DNA of 32,218 nucleotides from an uncultured Clostridia bacterium. Lineage in GTDB: Bacteria > Bacillota > Clostridia > Oscillospirales > Acutalibacteraceae. Positions within the stretch are counted from its first letter, which is position 1. The number at the start of each line of letters is the position of its first letter. The stretch is taken from contig CANBJR010000026.1 of assembly GCA_947369085.1 (NCBI GenBank), positions 1-32,218 of the forward strand. The letters are read 5' to 3'. Positions 23,301 through 30,717 of the stretch are shown here, piece after piece. The translations under genes and the position numbers were made by a program. The notes beneath the pieces were generated by a model. It made no database searches. It saw only the letters and a program-made list of their open reading frames with translations, and was not told where the DNA came from.

Positions 23301-25100
23301 GTTATTGAACGGGAATATACCGTAGCCGTTGCTGTCATTACCAAAAACCTGCGCAGCATCCGATACGCCGTATCCTGTGCCCGCACCGTAATTTACATAT
23401 TTGGGAGTTGTTCCGTCCCATGTAAAGTATACGTTGTCGGCTGCGTTCTTTGAATTAAACGAGTAGGTAGTTACACCCGATGAATTAGTAGAAGACTTGA
23501 ACGGGAATGATGATTTGAAAACCTTTGCAACTCTGTTTCCGTTGTATTTTGCAGCGGAAAGTGTATCAGTATCAAAGTACGGCATTTTTAAGCCGTTTGC
23601 AACCTGAATATCTCCGTCACTGTCAAGCTTTGGATATGCAAGTCCCTGAATAGACTGGTGCATATCGCTCAAGCCGTTTGAGTTGTTGATTGCATATCTG
23701 TAATCGCTGTCATAGTAACGTGTAAGTCCGCTTATTTCGCCGCTGTAGCCGTACTGGTTGCCATCTTTAAAGAAGTTACCGAAATATAAAGGATAAGACC
23801 AAGCAGAATTATTAGCTGCAATTGAGCTTATATATTTATTGAAATTAGTGAACGGGAACCACATTGCGTTTCCGTCGTTATAGGAGTTTTCCACGTTATG
23901 TAGATAACCGTATGTTCTTTCATTGTCTGAAATATAATCGTAATATGTAGCGTCAACACCGATTATATTTGACGAATTTGAAAATCTGTCGGTAACGGTT
24001 GCATCGTAATTAACATTGTTAATCTCAGAAAACTTGCCCCAGAATTCAGATGAACTTGTAATCTTGTAGGTTGAAGTGTTATCGGAATAGCCTGTTGTAT
24101 CTCCATATGACACATATCGTGTAGCCTCAGACGCACCTGTTGTGGTGGAAGCCTGCGGGTGGAATCTGAGCAATGCGTCCTTGGGGATTTTGCCCTTGAA
24201 CACGGTTACGCCGTTGTATGTATCCTTATCAAGCTTTACAGTTGCTTTGTAGGGGTCGTCATAATCGTATGTTGCGTAAACAGAATTAAGGCTGTTCCAG
24301 TTCTGATTGATTACAAATACAGTTGCAAAGGTTACATTAGGATTTGCACTCTGGTCCGCAATGGTTGAAAGATATTTACTTTCTTTGAAAGTGCCGTCAC
24401 TCTGAAGATAAAATTCAACCTCGCTGTTGGAAGAAGCCGAAGAAATATCAATCGTTTTCACAAACGGGTTTGTCCAGCTGCTGCCGTTGTAGTAAGAAAC
24501 ATTATCACTGTAGCTCTTTTCAATTGAAAGGTCAGCCGTCTGAGTTGATGTGTTTCCGTTATCGTTGAAATTAAGAGTTGTATAACTGCTGTGAATATCG
24601 CAGTAATAATAACCGCCACCGAGCGACGTCATCTTCGTTCCCGGCCATGTTGTAGCGCCGTGAGAAGAATCACCGCCGTAATAATGAACGTGCGGATCTG
24701 CGTAAGTTTTGCCGTTTACGGGGTTTTTAAGCACTATTCTGCGGTAACCGCTTGCAACAGCACTTGTGCTCGACAGTGAAAACGGTGCAGATGATATTTC
24801 AATCTGCGTTGCACCTGCGGGAGCTGTTACCTGGAAAACTCCGTTACTCTTGGTAGCTCCAACATGTGTTGACAGAATAGTACCGCTTGCATTTGCGAAA
24901 CGAACGTTAAGGGTTGTCAGGTTTCTCCATGTGCTGTTCTGCGACAGGTTAATGTCAAACTTCTGACCGGCTGAAGAAGCCGCCGAAACGCCGATTGAAA
25001 ATCCGCTTATCATGCATACGGAAATCATCATTGAAAAAGCGATTACAAGTGAAAGGCTCTTTCTTAAAAATCTTCCGGTTTTTCTAATCGATCTATACAC
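20373..25100 (-). CDS. Giant surface adhesin: CBM26-like modules, fibro-slime core, Cna-B/FctA-like stalk
   Basis: A 1575-residue secreted surface protein, a likely pilus tip or adhesin for the pilin downstream. The signal peptide is about 1-40. Residues 120-213 resemble starch-binding CBM26 (HVHYYGG, WPGTKM, GGYYYCDI, a paired-aromatic pattern). Two more similar units, each ending SSLxGxxWxxxGxxYT, lie at about 618-712 and 819-910. They sit around a fibro-slime domain (about 555-956) recognised from FDYSGDDDLWVYI, LVLDLGGDHKEATGNINF and VVFYMERGLAESNFSV. Four Ig-like stalk domains follow: about 961-1105, 1108-1226, an FctA/Spy0128-like one 1229-1378 (VSVNKTLDN, EPGYYRFKITED), and a Cna-B one 1392-1525 (YCLFEYSPSSGYNP). 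The end has SPNASG (1527-1532), a membrane span (1536-1558) and a basic tail. The start is GTG at 25100 with GGGAG upstream, inside a short upstream ORF. Starch binding is inferred from module similarity only. Confidence 0.8.
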   Translation of the reverse strand: MYRSIRKTGRFLRKSLSLVIAFSMMISVCMISGFSIGVSAASSAGQKFDINLSQNSTWRNLTTLNVRFANASGTILSTHVGATKSNGVFQVTAPAGATQIEISSAPFSLSSTSAVASGYRRIVLKNPVNGKTYADPHVHYYGGDSSHGATTWPGTKMTSLGGGYYYCDIHSSYTTLNFNDNGNTSTQTADLSIEKSYSDNVSYYNGSSWTNPFVKTIDISSASSNSEVEFYLQSDGTFKESKYLSTIADQSANPNVTFATVFVINQNWNSLNSVYATYDYDDPYKATVKLDKDTYNGVTVFKGKIPKDALLRFHPQASTTTGASEATRYVSYGDTTGYSDNTSTYKITSSSEFWGKFSEINNVNYDATVTDRFSNSSNIIGVDATYYDYISDNERTYGYLHNVENSYNDGNAMWFPFTNFNKYISSIAANNSAWSYPLYFGNFFKDGNQYGYSGEISGLTRYYDSDYRYAINNSNGLSDMHQSIQGLAYPKLDSDGDIQVANGLKMPYFDTDTLSAAKYNGNRVAKVFKSSFPFKSSTNSSGVTTYSFNSKNAADNVYFTWDGTTPKYVNYGAGTGYGVSDAAQVFGNDSNGYGIFPFNNNSAQKSQTISENSGSLPSVPSNQFHIQSSASNYYIYLFEGSSASKTITLSNKTTVNGVSYFVVNDTEVAGYSKCIFKPNSDNWTGQTGNLTISSLMGGVWKTDGTAYTAGTSRTYTRGGNDNLDFGFGVRLDIDFRVPENGTVNGLASGSPVTFDYSGDDDLWVYIGTDPTGANAELVLDLGGDHKEATGNINFKNMTATANNVYANYSSSTSSTGVTVPSDEIWVKTDSYTDFCIYAWNDSSNGYVKPYVTSDGFYKFRSSQFGSYTGGIFCKWQNVSDGKLSGDLTLSSLYGKAWNGNGSSYTGGSSGNTNLGAVTKKFNNGAQLDPNTTYHMVVFYMERGLAESNFSVGFTMTPANNDLKVSKALDTADVVAEIADDLKKNENYTFSIKDNNGAGDSSGKAYTVNDGEAQYLQNSSFKLQDSDTADFNNTFKTESKMVVSESIDNSALSYDTSWELVDNKLGGTIDHSTSQGNNRTSSFNLVDPNDSSSFAQLQLNYTNTIKTSPLSLKKLVQNEDGTDYATDKQFVFQLLLDLDGSGSTYAPKAYPVEYTISGDSTVYRASEDGRFTIKKDQTVTLLGIPIGATYTLKESASAGFAKVNDISGTILTNAAQNSVTAVNVTKPVNTVVSVNKTLDNANYSGSVFTYTITGLGAMTTKYDDPANPGEKLMSFSTAGRSQTKAAPVNGVVTFDSADVLNFVEPGYYRFKITEDFASSISAADRNDYIMDAYTVLVEIQVDSDGNVQPTKYCKIANYRFNNITSDSGYEQFFNNYNFVTTPRTFANQTQHGSATVAKKAQDDTKIVGTVFGLIKVAGDVNDISAENLDSIIKANKNIAKAATQNDGTAKFENLVIFENGDEQYTTNGTWVKGSDYTTGSTLHQKYCLFEYSPSSGYNPTYVKQFFTLPKDGNYSVTLDDVVDGLILSPNASGSGMSMFMFVGLAIIGTGTLAVMGYVLYDKKSRKKRRARYTARH

Positions 25101-25149
25101 CTGCTGTCACTCCCTCTCCATACGCTACTGCTATAAAAATAGCTCTCAT
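25093..25149 (-). CDS. 18-codon upstream ORF overlapping the adhesin start
   Basis: On the minus strand, an ATG (25149) with AAGGAGAG eight bases upstream opens a frame of 18 codons, MRAIFIAVAYGEGVTAGV, ended by TAG at 25095-25093. The stop overlaps the GTG start of the adhesin in another frame by eight bases, and the adhesin's own binding site lies within the small ORF. Such an arrangement suggests translational coupling or a leader-peptide control. The peptide matches nothing I recognise. It could also be a chance frame, but the ribosome binding site is the best in the region. Confidence 0.55.
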   Translation of the reverse strand: MRAIFIAVAYGEGVTAGV

Positions 25150-25206
25150 TTGTGTGTCTCTCCTTTAACTTTAATAAATACAAATATAAGATATTATTTC
25201 AAAACT

Positions 25207-25236
25207 ATTGTATTTTAATTTCATAACCGCCTACAA
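25207..25236 (-). promoter_or_regulatory. Possible promoter of the adhesin-pilin unit
   Basis: On the minus strand TTGTAG (25236-25231) and TACAAT (25212-25207) are 18 bases apart, about 60 bases before the upstream ORF. The surrounding DNA is so AT-rich that several other boxes are possible. Confidence 0.4.
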
Positions 25237-25601
25237 CGCAGTGCAATATTTTAAATCTAAAATACAATATATCATTTATATATCATCTCTATTGAGTATT
25301 ATTTATTATATAATATTTTATTGTCTTATTAAAGTCGCAATGTGAACAAATCGTACATTGTTTTTTTAGGCACAATTAACATAATTCGGTTATGGCATTT
25401 TCTCATCTTTTCATTGGTGATTTTTTTGAAAACACTAATTTTTTGCGACATTTTAAGTCAATTTTGCCCTTATTATTTACAAAATCGCAAATTCCACTTA
25501 TTATATTACATAATATATTTTCATATCAGGAAATATATTGTGTATTTTCACCATTATTATTATGATATTATCTTGCTCAGGTGTTTCATATGCTCTTGAT
25601 C
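25237..25601. other. AT-rich non-coding region between secA and the adhesin locus
   Basis: About 365 bases of very AT-rich sequence with many poly-A/T and TATA-like tracts. An 85-codon frame on the plus strand (25342-25599) has aromatic-rich low-complexity composition, lacks a ribosome binding site and is rejected. No repeat or RNA family is recognised; it probably holds the upstream regulatory DNA of the adhesin unit. Confidence 0.6.
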
Positions 25602-25636
25602 AAAAAAATACCGTCCCGTTTTAAGGGACAGTATTT
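25602..25636 (-). terminator. Terminator of secA
   Basis: AAATACCGTCCC (25606-25617) pairs with GGGACAGTATTT (25625-25636) with one G-U type position; the minus strand then has a T-run (25608-25602). It lies directly after the secA stop. Confidence 0.88.
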
Positions 25637-25658
25637 TAAATAACTGCAAATTTATTTT

Positions 25659-28529
25659 TTATTCATCTCTGCCGCAGCACTTCTTATACTTTTTGCCGCT
25701 GCCGCAGGGACACGGGTCGTTTCTGCCGATTTTCTTGCCTTTTCTTACAGTCTTATTGGCAGTGTCTGTTCCGTCAGACGAGGTTTGAGTAGGCTTAGCC
25801 ACCTGCTCACGCTTTAAAGCAACCTCAACCGCATTTGGCCTGGGCTTTTCCTCACCGTTGTTGAGCATTACCTGATGAGCAGCAGCGGCCTGCTTTTCGG
25901 CAGCCTTTCTTGCCGCCTCAATTGCCTCCTGCCGTTTCTGAACCTCATAAACACGCTTGGGCATTATAAGCATAAGCTTTACTGTGTCCTCGCGGATGTT
26001 TTCAATCATCTCGTCAAACATATCAAAGCCTTCAATACGGTACTCAACAACAGGGTCGTGCTGACCGTAGGAACGCAGTCTGATGCCTGCCTTGAGCTGT
26101 TCCATATTGTCAATATGGTCCATCCAGTAGGTGTCAACGCTCTTGAGAAGATACACACGCTCCATCTCACGTATTGTTTCGGCAGGAAGAAGCTCCTCGT
26201 TTTCCTTCATTAGAGCAGTTGCGTCATCAACAATCATCTGCTTTATTTCGTCTGACTCCATATCTTCAAGGTCGTCAAGGCTCAAATCGTACTTTTCAGC
26301 GTCATTAATTATCCAACCCTTGTAGTAGTCAACAAGGCTCTGGTAGTTCCAGTTTTCCTTAGGTCCGTCGGGCAGGTAGTGCTTGATTGATGTGTCGATT
26401 GTATCCTCTAACATCTTAATAACGGTATCGTGCAGATCCTCGCCGTTAAGCACCTGATCACGCTGGCCGTAAATAATCTCACGCTGACGGTTAAGAACGT
26501 CATCATACTGCAAAACGTCTTTACGTATTCCGAAGTTACGAAGCTCAACCTTTTCCTGGGAACCCTCAATAATGCTTGAAAGCATTTTGTTTTCGATGGG
26601 CATATTCTCGTCAACGTTCATACGCTCCATCATAAGCTTCATTCTGTCACCGCCGAACAAACGCATAAGATCGTCTTCGGTTGACAGGAAGAAACGGCTT
26701 ACACCGGGGTCGCCCTGACGTCCCGAACGGCCTCGGAGCTGGTTGTCAATACGGCGTGATTCGTGGCGCTCCGTACCGATAATCATAAGACCGCCTGCTT
26801 CTCTTACCTGTTCTGCCTCGTCCTTAATTTCCTCTTTATACTTATCGTTAAGCTCCCTGAACGTCTTTCTTGCATTGATGATTTCCTCATCTTCGGTTTC
26901 GGCATAGCCTGTTGCTTCCTCAATAAGTTCCTCGGGGAAGCCCTGCTTGCGCATTGAAGCCTTAGCCATATATTCAGCGTTACCGCCGAGGATAATATCC
27001 GTACCACGGCCAGCCATATTGGTTGCGATTGTTACTGCGCCGAGCTTACCTGCCTGAGCAACAATTTCAGCTTCCTTTTCGTGCTGTTTTGCGTTTAAGA
27101 CATTGTGTTTTACTCCGCGCTTTTTGAGCATTTTTGAAAGAAGCTCGGACTTTTCAATTGAAATTGTACCGACAAGCACCGGTTGACCCTTTTCGTGAGC
27201 CTCGCAAATTCTGTCGATAACTGCGTTAAACTTTCCTCTTTCCGTTTTATAAACCGAGTCTGGCAAATCCTCGCGGATAACAGGCTTGTTTGTCGGAATT
27301 TCAACAACGTCAAGCTTGTAGATTTCCTGAAATTCCTCTGATTCGGTCTGCGCAGTACCTGTCATACCCGAAAGCTTCTTGTAAAGTCTGAAGTAGTTCT
27401 GGAATGTGATGGTAGCAAGAGTTTTGCTTTCGCTCTGTACCTTTACTCCCTCTTTTGCCTCAATTGCCTGATGAAGTCCCTCGTTGAAACGTCTGCCGTA
27501 CATAAGGCGGCCTGTAAACTCGTCAACGATGATAACCTCGCCGTCTTTTACAACGTAGTCAACGTCAAGCTTCATAACTCCGTTAGCCTTAACAGCCTGA
27601 TTTACATGGTGCTGAATAGTAAGGTTTTCGGGGTCGGTAAGGTTTTCAATGCCGAAAAACTCCTCTGCCTTCTTAACACCGCTCTGGGTAAGCGTAGCAG
27701 TTTTTTGCTTTTCGTCAACAACGTAGTCTATGCCGTGCTCCTGATAATACTCCTCCATATCTTCCTTGGAGTCAAGCTCGGCAAAGCGCTGAATTTTAAG
27801 AGTTTTTGCAAAAGCATCTGCCCTTTCATAAAGGTCGGTTGACTTGTCGCCCTTACCCGAAATGATAAGCGGAGTTCTCGCCTCGTCTATGAGGATTGAG
27901 TCGACCTCGTCGACAATTGCAAATGCGTGTTCACGCTGAACCTTTTGCTCCTTGTAAACAACCATATTGTCACGCAGGTAATCAAATCCAAGCTCATTGT
28001 TTGTGCCGTATGTAATGTCGGCGTTATAAGCCTCTTTTCTCTGCTCGTTGCTAATTTCGTGAGTGATAAGGCCTACGGTAAGACCGAGATATCTGTAAAG
28101 CTTGCCCATCCACTCGGAGTCACGGCGGGCAAGGTAGTCGTTGACGGTAACGATATGAACACCGTTGCCCGTCAGGCCGTTGAGGTATGCAGGAAGTGTA
28201 GCAACAAGGGTTTTACCTTCACCTGTTTTCATCTCGGCAATACGTCCCTGATGAAGAACAATACCGCCGATAACCTGAACGGGATAGTGCTTCATACCGA
28301 GCACACGCAAGCCTGCTTCACGGCAAACAGCAAATGCGTCCGGAAGAATATCGTCTGTAGTTTCGCCGTTTGCAAGGCGCTCCTTTAATATTGCAGTCTG
28401 GCTTTTCAGTTCGCTTTCGCTCATTGCGGCATACTTGTCCTCAAGAGCAAGCACCTTATCGCAAATTGGCTGTACACGCTTGACCTCTCGCTTGCTGTAG
28501 TTGCCAAACATAGCTTTCAAAAAATTCAT
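25659..28529 (-). CDS. secA: Protein translocase ATPase SecA
   Basis: The ATPase motor of the Sec pathway, 956 residues, full length. Walker A is [11 protein letters not shown] (100-110), the DEAD-like box is [16 protein letters not shown] (near 206-221), and motifs [10 protein letters not shown] and [10 protein letters not shown] are present. The C-terminus carries an intact zinc-binding SEC-C motif [17 protein letters not shown] (about 937-953). The ATG at 28529 has AAAGGA eight bases upstream. It ends in a strong terminator, so it is not co-transcribed with the adhesin. It would export the signal-peptide proteins in this window, but that is a general role, not evidence of a link. Upstream is a repeat-filled gap rather than an operon partner. 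Confidence 0.98.
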   Translation of the reverse strand: MNFLKAMFGNYSKREVKRVQPICDKVLALEDKYAAMSESELKSQTAILKERLANGETTDDILPDAFAVCREAGLRVLGMKHYPVQVIGGIVLHQGRIAEMKTGEGKTLVATLPAYLNGLTGNGVHIVTVNDYLARRDSEWMGKLYRYLGLTVGLITHEISNEQRKEAYNADITYGTNNELGFDYLRDNMVVYKEQKVQREHAFAIVDEVDSILIDEARTPLIISGKGDKSTDLYERADAFAKTLKIQRFAELDSKEDMEEYYQEHGIDYVVDEKQKTATLTQSGVKKAEEFFGIENLTDPENLTIQHHVNQAVKANGVMKLDVDYVVKDGEVIIVDEFTGRLMYGRRFNEGLHQAIEAKEGVKVQSESKTLATITFQNYFRLYKKLSGMTGTAQTESEEFQEIYKLDVVEIPTNKPVIREDLPDSVYKTERGKFNAVIDRICEAHEKGQPVLVGTISIEKSELLSKMLKKRGVKHNVLNAKQHEKEAEIVAQAGKLGAVTIATNMAGRGTDIILGGNAEYMAKASMRKQGFPEELIEEATGYAETEDEEIINARKTFRELNDKYKEEIKDEAEQVREAGGLMIIGTERHESRRIDNQLRGRSGRQGDPGVSRFFLSTEDDLMRLFGGDRMKLMMERMNVDENMPIENKMLSSIIEGSQEKVELRNFGIRKDVLQYDDVLNRQREIIYGQRDQVLNGEDLHDTVIKMLEDTIDTSIKHYLPDGPKENWNYQSLVDYYKGWIINDAEKYDLSLDDLEDMESDEIKQMIVDDATALMKENEELLPAETIREMERVYLLKSVDTYWMDHIDNMEQLKAGIRLRSYGQHDPVVEYRIEGFDMFDEMIENIREDTVKLMLIMPKRVYEVQKRQEAIEAARKAAEKQAAAAHQVMLNNGEEKPRPNAVEVALKREQVAKPTQTSSDGTDTANKTVRKGKKIGRNDPCPCGSGKKYKKCCGRDE

Positions 28530-28553
28530 TATTCTGTTCCTTTCTGTGTATAT

Positions 28554-28631
28554 GTAGGGAACGGTCTTGACCGTTCCGATTAATATATATGTCGATCTGA
28601 ATTTTGCGGAACGGTCAAGACCGTTCCCTAC
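28554..28631. repeat. GTAGGG inverted-repeat element C
   Basis: Two 24-base arms (28554-28577 and 28608-28631) are perfect inverted repeats beginning GTAGGGAACGGTC. Each arm is also a perfect dyad (GGAACGGTC-TT-GACCGTTCC), so both small hairpins and a large cruciform can form. The element lies 25 bases upstream of the secA start, that is, in its leader or promoter zone. Confidence 0.88.
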
Positions 28632-28671
28632 ATTGTTGATTGTTACAACAAAGATAAATAATTAATTATAT

Positions 28672-28786
28672 GAATGGGACGTCTGGGAAGCCGTCCCCTA
28701 CGGATAGGTTTGTTTTCCTCTATAACCGCAGTTTAATCGGTAAAGTCAGAATGCCACTGTGGACACGGCGCGCCGTGTCCCTACGA
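28672..28786. repeat. GTAGGG-type element D, direct copy of part of element A
   Basis: It contains GGGACG...CGTCCCCTAC at 28677-28702 and the palindromic GGACACGGCGCGCCGTGTCC (28761-28780) then CTAC. The same order and spacing, including GGTTTGTTTTCCTCTATAA in the middle, occurs at 5340-5454. Non-coding. Confidence 0.85.
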
Positions 28787-28807
28787 TAGCTACACGTTTT
28801 ATTTGCA

Positions 28808-30214
28808 TTACCCTGAAACTGCGGATGCTCCGAGGGATTGCGCCGCCTGAATCATAGCCGCCTGAACTACGGGTCCTGCATAGGTAAAGCCGAATCCCGA
28901 ATCCTCAACAACACAGGCAAACGCAAGCGGACAGTCTTCGTCCTTTGAGTAGCCTACCATCCAACCGTTCGGCTCTTTATCGTCACCGACCTCGCCTGTA
29001 CCTGTTTTGGCACAAACTGTCAGACCGCCGAACAAATCGTCACCGTAGTAGTCGGTAATTGTATATCTCATTATTTCATCAAGCTGTGCGGCTGTATCCT
29101 TGCTGAACATTTCCCTGCCGTTACCGCTTTTATTGATGCCGATAGCCGAAAGAATCGAAGCCGCCCCGTCCTCTACAAGAGTAGGATTTGTAGCCTTTCC
29201 TCCGTTTGCAATTGCACCGCAGATTACAGCCATCTGCATAGGGTTGACCTCGTCGTTGTACTGACCCACGCCCGACCATGCAAGCTGGTTGGTGTTAGCC
29301 TTTGAAACGTCGTAATGACCTTTTGCGGTTTTTATGCCGTCAACCTCGAACGACATATTTATGCCGATTTTTTCAGCCGTTTCATTCATAACGTCTGCGC
29401 CAAGCTCAACTGCAAGCTCTGCAAAAACTACGTTGCACGAATGTGCCATAGCCTCTTTAAAGTTGATTGTGCCGTGAGGTTCAACGCAGGTTATGTCACT
29501 GCCGCCGATTTCCTCACTGCCGCTGCAATCCCATGTTCTTTCATAAATATCGGGAATGTTCTCGATTGCTGCTGCGGCTGTAACGATTTTAAAAATCGAA
29601 CCGGGAGTGTATGACGAAGAAAGCACGTTGTCGAGATAAACACCCTCGTACTCGCTTTCGTTTTCTTCTGTAATTTCGGGAGGAGCCTGCGGGTCATAGC
29701 CCTTTGTGCTGACCGAACAGATTACCTCGCCTGTTTTATAATTATATACTACGCAGGCGCCCTTTTTGTCGTAGCTTGAAAGCACATCATAAGCCGCCGC
29801 ACAGGTTTTTGCGTCAACAGTAAGCTTTAAATCGTTTGAACTTCTCAGCGACTGAGGCATATTAAGTCCCCATAAAATATTGTAACCCGAAAGCTGAGAG
29901 CGGTACATACTCTGAGCCGCTGTTGAAATATTCAGGCTGTTGTCGCCAACAACGTGAAGGAGCGATTTTCTCACGCTTGGATTTTCATTATAAACACGCT
30001 CGCCGTCAACAGTCTGTGCAAGCACCTCGCCGTTTCTGTCATAAATTGCGCCTGCCTGTGCAAGACCTCCGCCGCCTGCAATGTGGGCGTTATACGGCTG
30101 GTCAACCCAGTCGTCAGCGTTCATAATAAGCTGAAACGTAAGGTAACCCATTCCGCCTATGAATGCAAGAGTAAGTATAAAAATTAATGTACTTCGCCGT
30201 AATACTCTTTTCAA
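28808..30214 (-). CDS. Class B penicillin-binding protein (monofunctional DD-transpeptidase, PbpA-like)
   Basis: A peptidoglycan crosslinking enzyme of 468 residues. A membrane anchor lies at about 8-30. After a short N-terminal region, the transpeptidase domain has SxxK (GSIFK, Ser206-Lys209), SxN (HSCNVVF, Ser259-Asn261) and KTG (AKTGTGEV, 403-405). Its size and lack of a large dimerisation domain resemble PbpA/PBP-A of the actinobacterial rodA-pbpA pair rather than long FtsI/PBP2. The start is a TTG at 30214, chosen because GGGAGG lies seven bases upstream and the anchor follows; a TTG at 30271 has no such site. It is the natural partner of the FtsW/RodA polymerase encoded upstream on the same strand, although a 500-base repeat-filled gap separates them. 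Confidence 0.93.
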   Translation of the reverse strand: MKRVLRRSTLIFILTLAFIGGMGYLTFQLIMNADDWVDQPYNAHIAGGGGLAQAGAIYDRNGEVLAQTVDGERVYNENPSVRKSLLHVVGDNSLNISTAAQSMYRSQLSGYNILWGLNMPQSLRSSNDLKLTVDAKTCAAAYDVLSSYDKKGACVVYNYKTGEVICSVSTKGYDPQAPPEITEENESEYEGVYLDNVLSSSYTPGSIFKIVTAAAAIENIPDIYERTWDCSGSEEIGGSDITCVEPHGTINFKEAMAHSCNVVFAELAVELGADVMNETAEKIGINMSFEVDGIKTAKGHYDVSKANTNQLAWSGVGQYNDEVNPMQMAVICGAIANGGKATNPTLVEDGAASILSAIGINKSGNGREMFSKDTAAQLDEIMRYTITDYYGDDLFGGLTVCAKTGTGEVGDDKEPNGWMVGYSKDEDCPLAFACVVEDSGFGFTYAGPVVQAAMIQAAQSLGASAVSG

Positions 30215-30389
30215 ATAAACGCCTCCCTTTTTATCTTTGCACAAAAATTTATTCTGTATAATATTTATCAAGTTCCCATTTTATCGGGTTTGTGTCGATA
30301 TACTCCCATATTCTGTCATAATCATTTTATGTTCTGATTATGTGGTCGTGAAATCTTGATTGCCATATTCGGTGTATATCAAACTTTTC

Positions 30390-30539
30390 GTAGGGACACG
30401 GCACGCCGTGTCCTCCCGTTAGGTTTATCCGCATTGTTACAGTTGATTTATACGCTCCGACTATTGTTGATATTGACTGATATATCGGCTTTGAAAAAGT
30501 GTTGTGCTTTTCTGCGGACACGGCACGCCGTGTCCCTAC
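30390..30539. repeat. GTAGGG inverted-repeat element E
   Basis: Two perfect 24-base arms (30390-30413 and 30516-30539) begin GTAGGGACACGGC and end with the mirror. Each arm contains CACGGCACGCCGTG. About 100 bases separate them. The gap 30215-30717 has no gene: besides this element it contains R1 copy 3 and a CATAATCA/TGATTATG hairpin near 30317-30342. Confidence 0.88.
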
Positions 30540-30600
30540 GTCAGGTTCATATAATTCTCTTGCAAGTCCGATTATCAGAAACGTTGCCGATATTATCAAT

Positions 30601-30713
30601 ATAAAATCAGCAAACAAACATCTCCAAACAACACGCATTATTACAAGTTCGGAAATTTGCCAGTCGAGGCACTCGACCGACCATTAACTTCACACTCCAA
30701 ACTCCACACTATT
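30601..30713 (-). repeat. Interspersed repeat family R1, copy 3
   Basis: Read on the minus strand it has the same order as copy 1: AGTGTGGAGT...TGTGAAGTTAA, the GGTCGGTCGAGTGCCTCGAC hairpin, GGCAAATTTCC, and the tail with TGTTTGGA. Substitutions are scattered in the tail. It ends five bases before the FtsW/RodA stop. Confidence 0.82.
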
Positions 30714-30717
30714 AAAA

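Noticed and set aside
18899..25100. A sortase within the pilus locus
   Set aside because: No frame with a sortase TLxTC-type signature was found between secA and the tRNA gene.
25342..25599. 85-codon plus-strand frame in the AT-rich gap
   Set aside because: Low-complexity aromatic composition, no binding site, and it runs into the secA terminator.
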